This document shows positions 32,583 to 35,152 of a stretch of 35,152 bases of DNA, in pieces; the first letter of the stretch is position 1; each line of letters starts with the position of its first letter. The position numbers and the translations under genes were made by a program. The DNA comes from Bacillota bacterium (GTDB taxonomy: Bacteria; Bacillota; Clostridia; Christensenellales; QALW01): positions 1 through 35,152 of the forward strand of contig JAQXIQ010000040.1 in the NCBI GenBank assembly GCA_029007865.1, in the 5' to 3' direction. The notes beneath the pieces were generated by a model, which saw only the letters and a list, made by a program, of their open reading frames with translations, searched no databases and had not been told where the DNA came from.

Positions 32583-33021
32583 TTATGCTTCCTCCAGTCT
32601 CCGAATACAGCTGATGCGGCGGCGTATCGGTTATTATCTCGATCTCCGAGGTCTTTTCATCCGCCGGGAGAGGCACCAGGTCCACCTGCAGATATGAGGT
32701 CTGGTTTGGATATACCTCTATGCCGGTACGGTACACCGCATAATAGCCCTGCAGAAACACCCGCACATTCAGCTCGGTATACGGCATTTCGTTTCCGGGC
32801 CGGGTGGACAGCTCTAACGGCGGCGTGCTTACCGTAACCGTCGGCGTAAGTCCGTCCTGGTTTGTAATAAAATGATGCAGCAGCACCGACTTCCTGCTGA
32901 CCGTAACCAGTGCGTCCAGCAGCGGCAGCGCCCCCAGCGCCGTTGTGACGGTAACGGACAGTTCTCCCTGAGCCGGGGCATCCTGCTCCGGAACGGAACG
33001 CATACTGCGATAAAACCTCAA
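32575..33021 (-). CDS. Carboxypeptidase-regulatory-like domain protein
   Basis: A 148-residue protein with one beta-sandwich domain: GELSVTVTTALGALPLLDALVTV, TNQDGLTPTVTVSTPP, then PYTELNVRVFLQGYYAVYRTGIEVYPNQTSYLQVDLVPLP. This is the shape of a carboxypeptidase regulatory-like (transthyretin-like) fold. Family members precede SpoIID-peptidoglycan-binding genes in many Clostridia. The start is a TTG at 33021 with GAGGTG six bases upstream; a GTG at 33030 is possible but overlaps the ribosome site. First gene of the three-gene operon, and its stop overlaps the next start. Function is unknown, probably structural. Confidence 0.7.
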   Translation of the reverse strand: MRFYRSMRSVPEQDAPAQGELSVTVTTALGALPLLDALVTVSRKSVLLHHFITNQDGLTPTVTVSTPPLELSTRPGNEMPYTELNVRVFLQGYYAVYRTGIEVYPNQTSYLQVDLVPLPADEKTSEIEIITDTPPHQLYSETGGSISG

Positions 33022-33109
33022 GGCAAACACCTCACTTATTCAAAATACTCTGTAAAACGCTCTATAAAATATTATGCTGCCCGCCGCTAAGAAGTGACGC
33101 AAAAAGTAA

Positions 33110-33139
33110 TTGTAAAATATGCGGAAAATGGTGTATAAT
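33110..33139 (+). promoter_or_regulatory. Promoter of the DUF1858 gene
   Basis: TTGTAA (33110-33115), an 18-base spacer and TATAAT (33134-33139). The leader of about 110 bases carries TAAGCC-GCAA-GGCTTA (33168-33183), a GNRA-type hairpin, and a CGCCGTTTTCCGGCG hairpin near 33202. Confidence 0.5.
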
Positions 33140-33257
33140 ATAAAACAGCAGCATAAATACTGCCGTATAAGCCGCAAGGCTTAAGCCAAATATATAAAAC
33201 CGCCGTTTTCCGGCGTATTATATTTATTATTTTTCTTATTGAAAGGATCTGTTTGGT

Positions 33258-33452
33258 ATGATAAAGAAAACCGATACAATAGGTCAGGTAATGTCTCAGG
33301 ATAGTTCCCTGGCAGCGGTATTTGCCGGCTTCGGAATGTTCTGCGTGGGCTGCCCCAGCGCTCAGGCTGAGACTCTGGAGGAGGCCAGCGCCGTACACGG
33401 CATCGACGCCGACGCCCTTGTGGAAGAGCTAAACAAGCACCTGAATAAATAA
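33258..33452 (+). CDS. DUF1858 redox-disulfide domain protein
   Basis: A 64-residue protein with the DUF1858 (hybrid-cluster-protein-associated) fold: TIGQVMSQDSSLAAVFAGFGMFCVGCPSAQAETLEEAS. The CVGC at 29-32 is a dithiol/disulfide redox motif. Family members are found beside redox enzymes or fused to them, but the partner is unknown here. GAAAGGA lies about 10 bases before ATG. serS begins 62 bases after its stop, with a hairpin between. Confidence 0.85.
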   Translation: MIKKTDTIGQVMSQDSSLAAVFAGFGMFCVGCPSAQAETLEEASAVHGIDADALVEELNKHLNK

Positions 33453-33459
33453 TCACCAA

Positions 33460-33495
33460 AGCGGTGCCGCTCCGTCCTTATTGAAGAGCACCGCT
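33460..33495 (+). other. Hairpin between DUF1858 and serS
   Basis: AGCGGTGC (33460-33467) pairs perfectly with GCACCGCT (33488-33495), enclosing a 20-base loop. No T-run follows, so it is unlikely to be a simple terminator. It ends 19 bases before the serS start. Confidence 0.5.
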
Positions 33496-33514
33496 GCAGA
33501 AAGGATTTCTCCAA

Positions 33515-34798
33515 ATGCTGGACATAAAATTTTTACGGGAAAACCCGGATATCGTAAAACAAAACATCAAAAACAAATTTCAGAACGACAAGCTGCCCCT
33601 TGTGGACGAGGTCATTGAGCTGGACAGGCAAAACCGCGCCGCCATAAGCGAGGCGGATAATCTTAGGGCAGACCGCAACCGTCTCTCCAAGCAGATAGGC
33701 GCGCTCATGGCTCAGGGCAAGCGCGAGGAGGCCGACGCCGTAAAGCAGCAGGTCACCGCCGGAAGCGCCCGCCTGGCCGAACTGGAAAAACAGGAAAAGG
33801 AGCTGGAAGAACGCATCCGCTCCATCATGCTGGTGATCCCCAATATAATTGACAAAACTGTACCCATCGGCAAGGATGACTCCTGCAATGTTGAGCTGGA
33901 GCGCTTCGGCGAGCCGAAGGTTCCGGATTTTGAGGTACCTTATCACGCCCAGATAATGGAGCGGCTGGACGGACTGGACCTGGACAGCGCGCGCCGCGTG
34001 GCAGGCAACGGCTTTTACTATCTGACCGGGGACATTGCCCGCCTCCATTCCGCGGTTTTATCCTATGCGCGCGATTTTATGATAGACCGCGGCTTTACAT
34101 ACTGCATTCCGCCGTACATGATACGCTCCGATGTGGTCACCGGCGTAATGTCCTTTGCCGAAATGGACGCCATGATGTATAAAATCGAGGGCGAGGACCT
34201 GTATCTCATCGGCACCAGCGAGCACTCCATGATAGGCCGCTTTATTGACACCATACTGCCCGAATCTCAGCTGCCGCTTGCCCTTACCAGCTATTCCCCC
34301 TGCTTCCGCAAGGAAAAGGGAGCGCACGGTCTGGAGGAGCGCGGAGTTTACCGCATTCATCAGTTTGAAAAGCAGGAAATGATAGTTATCTGCCGTCCCG
34401 AGGAGAGCATGGAATGGTATAACAAGCTCTGGAAATACACGGTGGAGCTTTTCCGCAGCCTGGATATCCCGGTGCGCACGCTGGAATGCTGCTCCGGCGA
34501 CCTTGCCGACCTGAAGGTAAAATCGGTGGATGTCGAGGCGTGGTCTCCCAGACAGCGCAAATATTTCGAGGTGGGCTCCTGCTCAAATCTCGGCGACGCT
34601 CAGGCTCGCAGGCTTAAAATCCGCGTGCAGGGTGACGGCAAATATCTTGCCCATACCCTTAACAACACCGTAGTGGCGCCTCCCCGCATGCTTATCGCCT
34701 TTCTGGAAAACAATCTGCAGGCCGACGGCTCCGTGCTTATTCCCAAGCCGCTGCAGCCGTATATGGGCGGCAAGACCGTGCTTGTCCCTAAAAAATAA
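33515..34798 (+). CDS. serS: Seryl-tRNA synthetase, atypical sequence type
   Basis: A 427-residue class II synthetase that charges tRNA-Ser with serine, and selenocysteine tRNA where present. It begins MLDIKFLRENPDIVKQN and has the long N-terminal coiled coil (about 30-110) that grips tRNA-Ser. Motif 2 is FRKEKGAHGLEERGVYRIHQFEKQE from F264. Motif 3 is HTLNNTVVAPPRMLIAFLEN with R391. Most bacterial SerRS have FRKEAGSAGRDTRG and HTLNGSGLAVGR; the NNT...PPR form is the less common, archaeal-like version. AAAGGATTTCTCCAA precedes ATG. It is downstream of the DUF1858 gene. Confidence 0.93.
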   Translation: MLDIKFLRENPDIVKQNIKNKFQNDKLPLVDEVIELDRQNRAAISEADNLRADRNRLSKQIGALMAQGKREEADAVKQQVTAGSARLAELEKQEKELEERIRSIMLVIPNIIDKTVPIGKDDSCNVELERFGEPKVPDFEVPYHAQIMERLDGLDLDSARRVAGNGFYYLTGDIARLHSAVLSYARDFMIDRGFTYCIPPYMIRSDVVTGVMSFAEMDAMMYKIEGEDLYLIGTSEHSMIGRFIDTILPESQLPLALTSYSPCFRKEKGAHGLEERGVYRIHQFEKQEMIVICRPEESMEWYNKLWKYTVELFRSLDIPVRTLECCSGDLADLKVKSVDVEAWSPRQRKYFEVGSCSNLGDAQARRLKIRVQGDGKYLAHTLNNTVVAPPRMLIAFLENNLQADGSVLIPKPLQPYMGGKTVLVPKK

Positions 34799-34905
34799 GG
34801 CTCAGGCCCGCAGTTACAATTGCTTAAGCAGAAATCCCGGCATCAGTCTGCCCGCAGGCCGTCCGAGGGGTGACTTCCGTAGAGCAGTATACTCGAACTG
34901 ACAGG
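34799..34905. other. Noncoding spacer after serS
   Basis: No gene is supported. A minus-strand frame runs through it and the hairpin array beyond, but it has no ribosome site and low coding character. The sequence TGACTTCCGTAGAGCAGTAT leads directly into the terminator and hairpin array that follow. Confidence 0.4.
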
Positions 34906-34944
34906 AAAAGGACGAAGAATTGCAAAAATTCCTCGTCCTTTTTT
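34906..34944 (+). terminator. Intrinsic terminator after serS
   Basis: AAAAGGACGA with a GAATT extension pairs with AATTC and TCGTCCTTTT, followed by TTC. It is the last element before the hairpin array. Confidence 0.8.
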
Positions 34945-34957
34945 CTTGACAAGCACT

Positions 34958-35152
34958 GCATTTGTAGACACAAATGCATATAGTGAAATGTTTTGCTTCC
35001 GCAAAACGTGAAATAATGTGCTACCGCACATTGTGAAATATCTCGCCTTGCTCGATGTGAAATGAAATTTGCCCACGTCCGCGCAAGCGGACATTTCACA
35101 TTTGCGGAGCAAATATTTCACCGCAAAGCGATTTCACTTGCCCGAAAGGGCA
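34958..35152. repeat. GTGAAAT-spaced hairpin array (array 3), truncated by the window edge
   Basis: Four GTGAAAT heptamers start at 34983, 35008, 35033 and 35057, spaced 25, 25 and 24 bases. They separate 17-18-base palindromes of unrelated sequence, such as GTTTTGC-TTCC-GCAAAAC and AATGTGC-TACC-GCACATT. After GTCCGC-GCAA-GCGGAC (near 35077) the motif is inverted: ATTTCAC at 35093, 35115 and 35131, spaced by ATTTGC-GGA-GCAAAT, CGCAAAGCG and TTGCCCGAAAGGGCA. The array starts with GCATTTGT-AGAC-ACAAATGC at 34958-34977. The forward and inverted heptamers can pair, giving a branched structure. I know no named family for it. Confidence 0.85.

Noticed and set aside
33453-33515. T-box riboswitch upstream of serS
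   Set aside because: The 62-base gap is too short for a T-box and has no T-box consensus; only one simple stem is present.
34843-35121. Minus-strand 92-residue reading frame through the terminal hairpins
   Set aside because: The hairpin unit is 25 bases, not a multiple of three; there is no ribosome site and the translation follows the palindromes rather than a protein pattern.

Overview
The window looks like a chromosome segment of an anaerobic, probably gut-dwelling Clostridia-class Firmicute. Supporting signs are sigma-A promoters of TTGACA/TATAAT type with 17-base spacing, strong AGGAGG-type ribosome sites, an Nfn electron-bifurcating pair, a CotH protein, a SpoIID-like peptidoglycan-binding protein, a DNA polymerase I without proofreading residues, and several Firmicute-typical small families (DegV, DUF1836, TIGR04076, DUF1858). 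The genus cannot be fixed from the sequence alone. Most genes have a moderately GC-rich, GC-ending codon style. Two stretches are visibly more AT-rich and may be acquired: about 12240-15710 and 23620-24375.

Layout. 1-6900: HU, a two-domain class II aldolase, a DegV lipid-binding protein, a GH78 alpha-L-rhamnosidase and a small membrane protein. 6970-11870 (minus): an operon of polA, coaE and an orphan peptide-type solute-binding lipoprotein. 11895-15710 (plus): tRNA-Leu(CAA), then an accessory block with two arrays of short hairpins flanking a 25-residue zinc-ribbon microgene, then a GH127-type arabinofuranosidase and two small poorly known proteins. 15950-18231: a cupin/Gfo-Idh operon facing a divergent AraC regulator across a perfect 8-2-8 dyad. 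18317-24855: DUF1836 and AEC transporter operon, SGNH hydrolase, CotH protein, an AT-rich hypothetical gene and two TIGR04076 proteins. 25021-27783: a lipoprotein nuclease overlapping a small conserved gene, a second AraC regulator and an internally deleted EamA transporter remnant. 28045-33030 (minus): nfnA-nfnB behind a promoter containing an inverted repeat, and a three-gene wall/spore-type operon. 33110-34798: a DUF1858 protein and an atypical seryl-tRNA synthetase. 34958-35152: a regular hairpin array running off the end of the window.

How the genes work together. A plant-glycan theme recurs: rhamnosidase, arabinofuranosidase, class II aldolase, SGNH esterase, and an AraC-controlled cupin plus dehydrogenase. 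The most unusual structures are the hairpin arrays. The terminal one has a conserved GTGAAAT every 24-25 bases separating unrelated 17-18-base palindromes, then flips to ATTTCAC. Similar TTCAC- or ATCAC-spaced hairpins bracket the zinc-ribbon microgene after tRNA-Leu. I do not recognise them as a named family.
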